DNA of 11,453 bases from JAVBNU01 sp031551265. GTDB taxonomy: Bacteria > Cyanobacteriota > Vampirovibrionia > Gastranaerophilales > Gastranaerophilaceae. Positions within the stretch are counted from its first letter, which is position 1. Each line of letters opens with the position of its first letter. Below, one piece after another: positions 5,196 through 11,453 of this stretch. Under the pieces are notes generated by a model. It saw only the letters and a program-made list of their open reading frames with translations, made no database searches and was not told where the DNA came from. Location: NCBI GenBank assembly GCA_031551265.1, contig JAVBNU010000051.1, positions 1 through 11,453 on the forward strand, written 5' to 3'. A program made the position numbers and the translations under genes.

Positions 5196-5780
5196 CTATA
5201 AAACGCCTTTGGTTGAAGGGATTGCGTCTTTGTTTTTTTCGTCGATGCTGCACGCTATTTTTAGTGCCCGAGCGAATGATTTAAAAATAGCTTCAATTAT
5301 GTGATGTACATCATAACCATCCATAAGTTTAATATGTACTGTTGCTTGCATAACTTGCGCAAGGCTTGAGAAAAAATGTGATAATAAAACAGTTTCAAAG
5401 TCGCTTGTTCGCTCTTCTTTGATATCCACATCAATTTTGCAAAAAGCACGACCGCTCAAATCGAGTGCTGTCAGTGCAAGCGCTTCATCCATCGGCAAAA
5501 TAAAGCTACCGTATCTTACGATACCTTTTTTATCGCCGAGAGCTTCTTTTATTGCCTGTCCGAGCGTGATTGCGACATCTTCCACAACGTGGTGATGATC
5601 GTAATCAAGTGATTTCACCTCAATCTCAAGGTCGAAGCCGGCATGTGCTGCAAGCTGTTCAAGCATATGATTGAAAAACTTTATTCCTGTGTCAATTTTG
5701 CGAATACCTGAACCGTCAATATTCAACTCTATTTTGATTTCCGTTTCGTTAGTTTTCCTAACCTGAGAGCTTTTGCGCAT
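5196..5780 (-). CDS. hisB: Imidazoleglycerol-phosphate dehydratase
   Basis: This is the monofunctional HisB dehydratase that converts imidazoleglycerol phosphate to imidazoleacetol phosphate, a Mn-dependent step of histidine synthesis. It is 194 aa, the usual length. Seen: FFNHMLEQLAAHAGFDL (36-52), metal-binding DHHHVVED (61-68), metal-binding DVHHIIEA (157-164) and the conserved end IPSTKGVL. The frame also opens at GTG 5786, but GGAG lies 7 nt before ATG 5780 and only one base before that GTG, so ATG 5780 is the start. It overlaps the 3' end of the hisC-HAD gene by 23 bases and is last in the operon. Its final codons are duplicated at 4520-4558, and a toxin-antitoxin unit now follows tail-to-tail. 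Confidence 0.96.
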   Translation of the reverse strand: MRKSSQVRKTNETEIKIELNIDGSGIRKIDTGIKFFNHMLEQLAAHAGFDLEIEVKSLDYDHHHVVEDVAITLGQAIKEALGDKKGIVRYGSFILPMDEALALTALDLSGRAFCKIDVDIKEERTSDFETVLLSHFFSSLAQVMQATVHIKLMDGYDVHHIIEAIFKSFARALKIACSIDEKNKDAIPSTKGVL

Positions 5781-7506
5781 AGTCACACTCCAATACTTTT
5801 TCTAATTCATTTATGTTATTAATTATAGCGCAAGCTCCCTTTTCAGTCATCTTTTGTTTTAATGCCTCACTTTTATCTTGAGGTGGAAGTACGCCAACGG
5901 CAGGCACACCAGCCGATACAGCGCATAAAATATCATCTGTTGTATCGCCAAAATAAAATATTTTATCGTAGAATATTTTATTTTTAACCAGCTCAACACC
6001 ATCCGGACAAGGTTTTACTCTTGCCACATCTAAATCGTCCGTTGTTATAACAGGATAGAAAAATTCTGATAAGCCATGATAATCAAGCGTAAATTGCGCT
6101 TCATCTCTCAGTCTACCTGTAAAGATTGCCAATGTATGCCTTTCAGCGAGTTTTTTGAATAAGTCTTTATCAAGCAACACTTTTTCGGCTCTAATGAGCC
6201 CGTTGCCGTTGTCCCAATATATTTCCTGAAATTTGTCGATAATATCTTTCATTGCAATGTTGAAGCCGGATTCTTTGAGTAAAACTTCCGTCAAATCCCA
6301 GTCGTTGTTCATTCCGCCACGATTTTTGACGGCCTGAATTTCTTCGCCTGAGACTTCTTTACCTGAGAAAAACTTATAAGTTTCTTTGATTGCAACACGA
6401 TAAGACTCACGCACATCCATTATTACGCCGTCCATATCAAACACCAACGCGCATCTTTTTAATTTCGTAATTGTATCTTTAATTCTTTTAATGCCTGCTT
6501 TTGTCGGGATTGCAATGCGGCAAGTGTTTTTTAGAAATTTATCATCATTGAATTTCTTCACTTTAATTGAATTTTTTAAAAATTCTCTGTAAATAAACTC
6601 GCATTTTTCACCAAAATCAACAAGCGCAAAGTTTGTTGCTGTTTGATAAACCGTAAATCCTTGTTCTGCAAGGAAAGTTTCTAATTCTTTTTTGTTTTCT
6701 TTAATCTCAGCACATATTTTAGAGAAATAATTTACATCATCAAGTGCAGCAATCGCAGCGCACATTGCGATTGCGTTAGTTGAATAAGGGCTTCTGACTT
6801 TTGTAAGCTGGGCTATGTTTTCAGGATTTGAGATAATATAGCCGATTCTCAAGCCGGCAAGCGCAAAGTCCTTCGAGAACGAGCGCGTGATGAGTACATT
6901 GTCGTATTTTTCAGCTAAATCTGTATTAAAAATGCCGCAATAATTTGAATAAGTCTCATCAATGACAACCACCTTGTCACGTGCTTTTTCAATGATTTTT
7001 ATTATAGTATCACGCTCAATATAGTCTCCCGTTGGGTTGTTTGGTGTTGTCAGATGTATGAGTTTTAAATCAGGATTATCATCAATCGCTGCCATAAAGT
7101 CATCTGTCGGGAATTTCCACTTTTCTGTGTACGGAATTTCGATGTACTTTGCGTCAACGATTTGCGCATATAGCTTAGGCATTGCAAAACTCGGCTCAAC
7201 TGTCAAAACTTTATCGCCTTTGTCTAAATATGTCGTAAATATTGTCGCAATCGCCTCATCAGCGCCATTTGTACAAATAAAATAATCCATCGGCAATTTG
7301 TTAAACTCAGACAACTTTTTCAGCAGTTCACCATAAATTGGATAAAATTTTATAGATGTATCTTTAATCGCGGCAATGCATTCCAGGACTTTAGGCGATG
7401 GCCCGAAACTGTTTTCGTTACCGTCGAGTTTAAACTCATACTCATCTTCAAACAATGGAGTTGCATATGCTGACATATTTTCGACTGATTTTTTAGGCTT
7501 AATCAT
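5758..7506 (-). CDS. hisC: Fusion of histidinol-phosphate aminotransferase (HisC) and a HAD phosphatase
   Basis: One 582-aa frame carries two enzymes. Residues 1-350 are a class I/II PLP aminotransferase of HisC type: DGNENSFGPSP (28-38), CTNGADEAI (78-86), TTPNNPTG (153-160), VIDETYSNY (181-189), the PLP lysine K212 in SFSKDFALAGLRIGY, and RIAIP (330-334). Residues 351-582 are a HAD hydrolase of subfamily IA: LVFDMDGVI with nucleophile Asp357 and acid Asp359, Thr463 in FTGR, Lys498 in VKPCPDG, and GDTTDD (520-525). HisC makes histidinol phosphate, and the HAD half probably removes its phosphate, which would give two successive histidine steps in one chain. AAGGA ends 6 nt before ATG 7506. 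The phosphatase substrate is inferred from the fusion and the hisB neighbour; a general phosphoglycolate-like activity is the alternative. Confidence 0.9.
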   Translation of the reverse strand: MIKPKKSVENMSAYATPLFEDEYEFKLDGNENSFGPSPKVLECIAAIKDTSIKFYPIYGELLKKLSEFNKLPMDYFICTNGADEAIATIFTTYLDKGDKVLTVEPSFAMPKLYAQIVDAKYIEIPYTEKWKFPTDDFMAAIDDNPDLKLIHLTTPNNPTGDYIERDTIIKIIEKARDKVVVIDETYSNYCGIFNTDLAEKYDNVLITRSFSKDFALAGLRIGYIISNPENIAQLTKVRSPYSTNAIAMCAAIAALDDVNYFSKICAEIKENKKELETFLAEQGFTVYQTATNFALVDFGEKCEFIYREFLKNSIKVKKFNDDKFLKNTCRIAIPTKAGIKRIKDTITKLKRCALVFDMDGVIMDVRESYRVAIKETYKFFSGKEVSGEEIQAVKNRGGMNNDWDLTEVLLKESGFNIAMKDIIDKFQEIYWDNGNGLIRAEKVLLDKDLFKKLAERHTLAIFTGRLRDEAQFTLDYHGLSEFFYPVITTDDLDVARVKPCPDGVELVKNKIFYDKIFYFGDTTDDILCAVSAGVPAVGVLPPQDKSEALKQKMTEKGACAIINNINELEKVLECDYAQKLSG

Positions 7507-7533
7507 TGGGTTTCCTTATTTTTGTATATTTTG

Positions 7534-7567
7534 CGTCATTACGAGGGCTTTAGCCCGCGGCAATCCA
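7534..7567. repeat. Short extragenic palindromic repeat (CGTCATT...GGCAATCC type)
   Basis: The 76-bp gap between kdsA and the hisC fusion contains CGTCATTACGAG, a hairpin GGGCTTTAGCCC (7545-7556), then CGCGGCAATCC. This arrangement is that of a dispersed intergenic repeat seen in many bacterial genomes. It is far from the next ribosome site and may act on mRNA processing between the two genes. Confidence 0.6.
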
Positions 7568-7582
7568 GAAATACTTTTAATT

Positions 7583-8395
7583 TTAATTAACTATTTTGAA
7601 TATTTCAACACAGGTACGGATAACAGCTTCTACTTCGTCCAATTTCAACATATTTGGTCCGTCGCAAAGCGCTTTGTCGGGGTCTGGGTGGACTTCAAAG
7701 AAAAGTCCTTTTGCGCCTGCGGCAACAGCTGAGCGAGCCAGCAACGGTACGAATTTACGTTCACCTGAAGAGCTTTCACCTGCGCCACCGGGTAATTGGA
7801 CGCTATGAGTTGCATCAAAAATCACAGGGTAGCCCATTTCTTGCATTATTGCGATACCGCGCATATCGGATACGAGATTGTTATAGCCAAACGATGAGCC
7901 ACGGTCAGTTAATAAAACTTTGTCGTTGCCGGCATCAATAACCTTTTGAGCAAGCGGTTTCATTTGTTGAGGAGCCAAAAACTGTCCTTTTTTGATGTTC
8001 ACAATCTTACCTGTTTTAGCCGCCGCAACAAGCAAATCAGTCTGTCTGCATAAAAACGCAGGGATTTGCAGTACATCAGCCACTTCTGCAGCAATCGCCG
8101 CTTGTTCGGGCTCGTGAATGTCTGTCACAATCGGCAGATTAAATTCTTTTTTAACTTTCGCTAAAAGCTCCAGTCCTTTTTCCATGCCGGGACCGCGGAA
8201 TGACTTTATAGAACTGCGATTAGCTTTATCAAAAGATGATTTAAAAATAAAATTTATGTCATTTTTTGCAGCGACTTTTTTCATAAACTCAGCGCTTTTC
8301 ATAAGAATATCTTCTGATTCAATAGCACAAGGTCCTGCCATCACAGTCAATTTGTCACCGCCAATTACAAAATCATTTAATTTTACTGTTTTCAT
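7583..8395 (-). CDS. kdsA: 3-deoxy-D-manno-octulosonate 8-phosphate synthase (KDO-8-P synthase)
   Basis: KdsA condenses phosphoenolpyruvate with D-arabinose 5-phosphate to KDO 8-phosphate, for the inner core of lipopolysaccharide; its presence argues for an outer membrane. At 270 aa it has the usual length. Seen: MAGPCAIESED (19-29), FKSSFDKANRSS (51-62), PIVTDIHEPEQ (88-98), NIKKGQFLAPQQM (133-145), LTDRGSSFGYNNLVSDMR (162-179) and FDATHSVQLPGG (193-204). Cys23, His197, Glu234 and Asp245 have the same spacing (174, 37, 11) as the metal ligands of the Aquifex enzyme, so this is the metal-dependent class. AAGGA lies 6 nt before the ATG. The downstream gene on the same strand is the hisC fusion, although the pathways are unrelated. 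Confidence 0.96.
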   Translation of the reverse strand: MKTVKLNDFVIGGDKLTVMAGPCAIESEDILMKSAEFMKKVAAKNDINFIFKSSFDKANRSSIKSFRGPGMEKGLELLAKVKKEFNLPIVTDIHEPEQAAIAAEVADVLQIPAFLCRQTDLLVAAAKTGKIVNIKKGQFLAPQQMKPLAQKVIDAGNDKVLLTDRGSSFGYNNLVSDMRGIAIMQEMGYPVIFDATHSVQLPGGAGESSSGERKFVPLLARSAVAAGAKGLFFEVHPDPDKALCDGPNMLKLDEVEAVIRTCVEIFKIVN

Positions 8396-8416
8396 GCTGT
8401 TCCTTTTTCTTCTTTT

Positions 8417-8476
8417 GGTGGGTTAGGGAACCCACCCTACAGTTTTTCTCTTTGGTGCGTGAGACACACCCTACAG
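8417..8476. repeat. Two tandem hairpin units ending in CTACAG
   Basis: The first unit is a perfect 8-bp hairpin, GGTGGGTT (8417-8424), loop AGGG, AACCCACC (8429-8436), then CTACAG. The second is GGTGCGT (8454-8460) with an imperfect partner up to 8470, then CTACAG (8471-8476). The same family appears at 9485-9570 on the other side of the 231-aa gene. Confidence 0.75.
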
Positions 8477-8489
8477 TTTATATAGTGTC

Positions 8490-8510
8490 ATGCTGAACTT
8501 GTTTCAGCAT
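8490..8510. repeat. Palindromic repeat, ATGCTGAA/TTCAGCAT hairpin
   Basis: Perfect 8-bp arms at 8490-8497 and 8503-8510 enclose a 5-base loop; GTC precedes and CTG follows. Dispersed extragenic palindromes of this form are common in bacterial genomes. Confidence 0.7.
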
Positions 8511-8602
8511 CTGTACCAACGTGGGAGAGTATTTAATATTTCAGAAATAGGTTTTTATTTTACCATACTCACAAATTGGTGCTTAGGTCCGACTATCGAC
8601 AG

Positions 8603-8623
8603 ACCCTGAAATAAATTCAGGGT
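8603..8623. repeat. Palindromic repeat, ACCCTGAA/TTCAGGGT hairpin
   Basis: Perfect 8-bp arms at 8603-8610 and 8616-8623 enclose a 5-base loop, followed by GACGGAC. It shares the CTGAA/TTCAG core with the hairpin at 8490 and probably belongs to the same superfamily of extragenic palindromes. Confidence 0.7.
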
Positions 8624-8738
8624 GACGGACAAGTATCTGCCTACCCTAAAATTATACCAACAACATATTTTGCAGTCATCTGTAAATTTTTTGTAATAAT
8701 TCTACAAAATACTAGCAACGAAATTTTTTCAGCGTTTT

Positions 8739-8744
8739 TATAAT
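8739..8744 (+). promoter_or_regulatory. Candidate -10 box for the 231-aa gene
   Basis: An exact TATAAT lies 38 bases before ATG 8783. No good -35 box is seen at 16-18 bp upstream; a perfect 7-bp dyad centred at 8699 lies where an activator might bind. Confidence 0.4.
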
Positions 8745-8782
8745 GAATGTAATCACGAAGAAAATAAGAGGGAATTAGAAGA

Positions 8783-9478
8783 ATGATAAACAAAATTAAT
8801 CCTGTTTTACGTAGTGCAGCACCGACTCAAATGCGTAATATGACAGAAACTGCGAGAAGATGGAACTTAGGCTTGGCCTCTGACGCTTCCGATGCTATGG
8901 TCGAAATGGTATCTAAAATGTCAAAAAAAACACCTGAAAGAGTCATGAAAAAATTAAACCAGGCAGTTTCGCTGTCTGAAAATGACTTCGCTATGAGATT
9001 TGATATTGCAAAAGCACAAGTATTAGAAGGAACAAGGCTTTTGCCTCAGGATTTTACTAACAGATTGAAAGTATTAGCCAAAACTGCTCATGATAAGTTT
9101 AGACGAAACACTACCTGGGGTAAGAACTGGCCGCTTGATATGAATGATACATCCTTCGCTCAGGCAATTGACGCCAATCTCAATAATTCTATCAGGAGAG
9201 CCCTAGGCGCACCTTCAAGCACACCTGTCAGATTAATAGAGCACTACGATTACCTAAATGCTATAAATATAGAAGCACAAAAGGTATTAGGTCTTCCGGC
9301 TGATGCCTCTCCTGAAATGATAAAACATGCCCGTAACGCATATAATGGCGTTATACTACGACAAAAGCTAGGTCTGGCCGCAAATGCAACCCGTGCAGAG
9401 GTTAAAGAAGCCATGGCCAGAGCAAATGCTCAGCTGCGAGAGTCTAAAATTTCCGAATTCGGGGAATATATTTTTTAA
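8783..9478 (+). CDS. Unrecognised 231-aa protein with repeated LGLxAxAS motifs
   Basis: I do not recognise the family. The sequence is soluble-looking, helical, rich in Ala, Asn, Arg and Lys, without signal peptide or membrane segment. A short motif recurs: LGLASDAS (29-36), LGAPSSTP (141-148), LGLPADAS (169-176) and LGLAANAT (196-203). Each is followed by a charged helix, as in MIKHARNAYN and EVKEAMARANAQ. The last two are 27 residues apart. The pattern recalls helices I-II of a J-domain (LGVxxxASxxEIKxAY), but the HPD loop is absent, so co-chaperone function is not supported. GAGGG at 8768-8772 is 10 nt before the ATG. It stands alone, flanked on both sides by the same palindrome family, upstream of groES. 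It is plausibly a lineage-specific gene. Confidence 0.75.
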   Translation: MINKINPVLRSAAPTQMRNMTETARRWNLGLASDASDAMVEMVSKMSKKTPERVMKKLNQAVSLSENDFAMRFDIAKAQVLEGTRLLPQDFTNRLKVLAKTAHDKFRRNTTWGKNWPLDMNDTSFAQAIDANLNNSIRRALGAPSSTPVRLIEHYDYLNAINIEAQKVLGLPADASPEMIKHARNAYNGVILRQKLGLAANATRAEVKEAMARANAQLRESKISEFGEYIF

Positions 9479-9484
9479 TAGAAT

Positions 9485-9570
9485 TGTAGGTTGGGGTTTC
9501 TACCCCAACATCATTTTTCGGTGCGTATGATGCACTCTACAGCATTGTAGGGTGGGCTGTTGCCCACCTA
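9485..9570. repeat. Three tandem hairpin units, last one with a possible terminator role
   Basis: Units: TGTAGG then the perfect hairpin TTGGGGT (9491-9497)/ACCCCAA (9502-9508); GGTGCGT (9520-9526) with partner ATGCAC (9530-9535) and CTACAG (9537-9542); TGTAGG then GGTGGGC (9551-9557)/GCCCACC (9562-9568). The second unit matches the one at 8454-8476 at 18 of 23 bases. The last hairpin is followed by TAATATTTTTT, so it may terminate the 231-aa gene's transcript. Confidence 0.75.
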
Positions 9571-9604
9571 ATATTTTTTCCAATAATTAATTTTTTATTA
9601 ACTT

Positions 9605-9632
9605 TTGATAGTTGGTAAAATCTTTGTATTAT
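9605..9632 (+). promoter_or_regulatory. Candidate promoter of groES-groEL
   Basis: TTGATA (9605-9610), a 16-bp spacer and TATTAT (9627-9632) place RNA start near 9639, about 50 bases before groES. I see no CIRCE element (TTAGCACTC-N9-GAGTGCTAA) in the 120 bases upstream of groES, so HrcA control is not supported here. Confidence 0.55.
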
Positions 9633-9689
9633 GATTAAAATATCAAATTTAAAATAGCAAGTATATTAAATATTAATGGAGGGTAACAC

Positions 9690-9977
9690 ATGGCTATTAA
9701 ACCACTTTCAGACAAAATTGTAGTAAAAGTAGTAGAAGACGAAGCACAAACAACAGGCGGAATTTTTATTCCTGATTCAGCTAAAGAAAAACCACAAAAA
9801 GGTGAAGTAGTTGCTGTAGGGTCGGGCAGAGTTCTTGATAACGGGACTAAAGCGCCTATGGAAGTTAAAGTTGGCGAAACTGTTTTATTTGCAAAATATG
9901 CAGGTACGGACGTTAAATTGAACGACCAAGTTTACAAAATCATCTCTGAAAAAGATGTATTAGGCATTATAGAATAA
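9690..9977 (+). CDS. groES: Co-chaperonin GroES (Hsp10)
   Basis: GroES caps the GroEL ring during ATP-driven protein folding in the cytoplasm. The 95-aa length is normal. Seen: IKPLSDKIVVKVVE (3-16), the mobile loop TTGGIFIPDSAKEKP (21-35) that binds GroEL, KGEVVAVGSGRV (37-48), and the C-terminal KYAGTDVKLNDQVYKIISEKDVLGII. A strong GGAGG (9678-9682) lies 7 nt before the ATG. groEL follows after 31 bases, the standard operon. The complete gene argues that the break in groEL downstream is recent or is an assembly effect. Confidence 0.97.
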   Translation: MAIKPLSDKIVVKVVEDEAQTTGGIFIPDSAKEKPQKGEVVAVGSGRVLDNGTKAPMEVKVGETVLFAKYAGTDVKLNDQVYKIISEKDVLGIIE

Positions 9978-10008
9978 TTAAAAGGTTAAGACTAAAGGAG
10001 AAATAACA

Positions 10009-11364
10009 ATGGCAAAGAAAATTGTGTTTAACGAAGAAGCACGCAAAGGACTGTTAAAAGGTATTGATGCTGTCGCTGACGCAGTTAAAGTAACATTAGG
10101 TCCAAAAGGACGTAACGTAATATTAGAAAAAAAATACGGTTCACCTCAAATCGTTAATGATGGTGTGACTATCGCGAAAGAAATAGAGTTGGAAGACGGT
10201 CTTGAAAACGCAGGCGCTCAGCTTCTTAAAGAAGTTTCTTCAAAAACAAATGACGTAGCAGGTGACGGTACAACGACAGCGGCTGTTTTGGCGCAAGCAA
10301 TTGTAAAAGAAGGTATTAAAAACCTTACGGCAGGCGCTAACCCAATCTGTATCAAACGTGGTATGGATAAAGCAACTGCTATAGCTGTTGAAAAAATCAA
10401 AAAAATGGCTAAACCCGTTGATTCAAAAGAAAAATTGGCTCAAGTTGCCTCTATTTCAGCAGGTAATGACAACTCAATTGGTGATTTGATTGCAGAAGCA
10501 ATGGAAGCTATCGGCCACGATGGCGTTATCACAGTTGAAGAATCAAAATCATTCGGCACACAAATGAAAATCGTTGAAGGCATGCAGTTTGACAAAGGCT
10601 ATATCTCGCCATATTTCGTGACTGATACAGAGCGTATGGAAGCTATTTTGGACGAGCCGTATGTACTTTGTGTAAACAAAAAAATCAACTTAATCAACGA
10701 CTTAGTACCGATTTTGGAACAAGTTGCACGTGACGGACGTTCGCTTTTAATCATCGCAGAAGACGTTGAAGGCGAAGCTTTAGCGACTTTGGTTGTTAAT
10801 ACAATGAGAAAAGTTCTTAAAGCTGTTTCTGTTAAAGCCCCGGGCTTTGGCGACAGAAGAAAAGCAATGCTTGAAGATATCGCTGTTTTAACAGGCGGTC
10901 AAATGTTCACCGAAGAACTTGGCATCAAGCTCGAAAACGTAACAATCCAAATGTTAGGCCACGCAAAACGTGTCACAGTAACTAAAGACAACACAACAAT
11001 CGTTGTTGGCGACGATACTAAAAAAGCTGTTCAAGAACGAATTACGTTAATCAAAAATCAAATTACGCATTCTGACAGCGATTATGACAAAGAAAAACTG
11101 CAAGAACGCTTAGCTAAGCTTTCCGGCGGTGTTGCAGTCATCGAAGTTGGCGCGGCTACAGAAGTTGAGTTGAAAGAACGTAAACTCAGAATCGAAGACG
11201 CATTGAACGCTACAAGAGCTGCAAAAGAAGAAGGTATCGTACCCGGCGGCGGTGTTGCGCTAATCAGAGTTATGCAGGAATTGAAAACTCAAAAAGCTAA
11301 CGCACAATACTGCACGGCTGATGAGTTATTCGGCTTATATTTTCTTTTTGACTTTTTATATTGA
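10009..11364 (+). CDS. groEL: Chaperonin GroEL, truncated and with a foreign C-terminal tail
   Basis: GroEL is the 14-subunit ATP-dependent folding chamber. Residues 1-432 are typical: GPKGRNVILEKKYGSPQIV (31-49), ATP site VAGDGTTTAAVL (83-94), NPICIKRGMDKA (111-122), the complete apical domain, and RIEDALNATRAA with catalytic Asp397 followed by VPGGG (411-415). The normal protein is about 540 aa. Here similarity stops near residue 432 (base 11304) and the frame ends at 451 with an aromatic tail (YFLFDFLY) unlike any GroEL. The C-terminal equatorial part, needed for ring contacts and nucleotide closure, is missing. The order 5' fragment then unrelated DNA suggests an inserted element or an assembly join, not a point frameshift. 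An AAAGGAG ribosome site precedes ATG 10009. Its GroEL sequence up to 432 resembles the cyanobacterial/melainabacterial type. Confidence 0.93.
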   Translation: MAKKIVFNEEARKGLLKGIDAVADAVKVTLGPKGRNVILEKKYGSPQIVNDGVTIAKEIELEDGLENAGAQLLKEVSSKTNDVAGDGTTTAAVLAQAIVKEGIKNLTAGANPICIKRGMDKATAIAVEKIKKMAKPVDSKEKLAQVASISAGNDNSIGDLIAEAMEAIGHDGVITVEESKSFGTQMKIVEGMQFDKGYISPYFVTDTERMEAILDEPYVLCVNKKINLINDLVPILEQVARDGRSLLIIAEDVEGEALATLVVNTMRKVLKAVSVKAPGFGDRRKAMLEDIAVLTGGQMFTEELGIKLENVTIQMLGHAKRVTVTKDNTTIVVGDDTKKAVQERITLIKNQITHSDSDYDKEKLQERLAKLSGGVAVIEVGAATEVELKERKLRIEDALNATRAAKEEGIVPGGGVALIRVMQELKTQKANAQYCTADELFGLYFLFDFLY

Positions 11365-11453
11365 CTTTTGCTACTAATCGATGACTATGCATGTGTTAAT
11401 GTCGAAGTTGTACTTGATGAAGTGTAATAACTTGCTGATACACATGGTTATGA
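11305..11453. other. Unidentified DNA interrupting groEL at the window's right end
   Basis: From about 11305 the sequence no longer encodes GroEL. It contains TTGACTTTT twice (11348-11356 and 11361-11369), several in-frame stops, and an unassigned open frame at the end. I find no terminal inverted repeat, intron start motif or recognisable transposase. The true identity needs sequence beyond the window. Confidence 0.5.

Larger units (their letters stand above)
8396..8782. other. 387-bp intergenic region with palindromic repeats and a candidate promoter
   Basis: I find no gene here. It separates divergent kdsA and the 231-aa gene. The first 230 bases are filled by four short palindromes listed separately (8417-8476, 8490-8510, 8603-8623). 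The rest is AT-rich and contains a perfect dyad TTTTGTA (8689-8695) / TACAAAA (8703-8709) and a TATAAT at 8739-8744. Confidence 0.7.

Noticed and set aside
7037..7285. Plus-strand frame inside the hisC fusion (and similar frames inside ispE and kdsA)
   Set aside because: These are antisense to well-defined catalytic domains and show no motif, ribosome site or promoter of their own.
8417..8640. CRISPR array
   Set aside because: The repeats are short palindromes of several different sequences with irregular spacing and no uniform repeat or spacer lengths; no cas genes are present.
11305..11453. Group II intron or named insertion sequence in groEL
   Set aside because: No GTGYG-type intron start and no recognisable terminal repeat or transposase could be seen in the 149 bases available, so I leave it unidentified.

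Overview
The window looks like AT-rich chromosomal DNA from a Gram-negative relative of cyanobacteria, most likely the Melainabacteria/Vampirovibrionia (Gastranaerophilales) lineage. The GroES/GroEL sequences are cyanobacterial-like in the equatorial domain, KdsA implies a KDO-containing outer membrane, IspE implies the MEP isoprenoid pathway, and intergenic spaces carry short palindromic repeats. This placement rests on my reading of protein motifs, not on a search.

Layout. 2-593 (+): a type II toxin-antitoxin pair (toxin cut by the window edge) whose antitoxin runs 20 bp into the 3' end of ispE. 574-2276 (-): rsmA-ispE operon with an ATGA overlap. 2357-3697 (+): a plant/proteobacterial-type glutamate-cysteine ligase. 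3698-5195: a compact accessory island with two overlapping tiny membrane-protein genes, an XRE repressor, a divergent 55-aa protein that shares a nested palindromic operator with it, and a second toxin-antitoxin pair with a strong promoter. 5196-8395 (-): kdsA, a hisC-HAD phosphatase fusion and hisB. 8396-8782: non-coding DNA with palindromic repeats. 8783-9478 (+): an unrecognised 231-aa protein with repeated LGLxAxAS motifs, bracketed by related palindromes. 9690-11364 (+): groES and a groEL that loses its reading frame after about residue 432.

How the genes work together. The fusion gene and hisB together encode three consecutive histidine steps: dehydration of imidazoleglycerol phosphate (HisB), transamination (HisC domain) and probably removal of the phosphate (HAD domain). 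The other housekeeping genes are single steps of separate pathways (rRNA dimethylation, MEP pathway, glutathione precursor, KDO).

Most notable observation. The last 11 or so codons of hisB, including its stop, are present twice, 676 bp apart (4520-4558 and 5196-5234; 36 of 39 bases identical, and both differences inside the conserved tail are synonymous). The second toxin-antitoxin module lies exactly between the copies. This looks like a small unit inserted at the 3' end of hisB that rebuilt the end of the gene. No integrase is visible. The other main oddity is the broken groEL at the right end, either an insertion or an assembly break.
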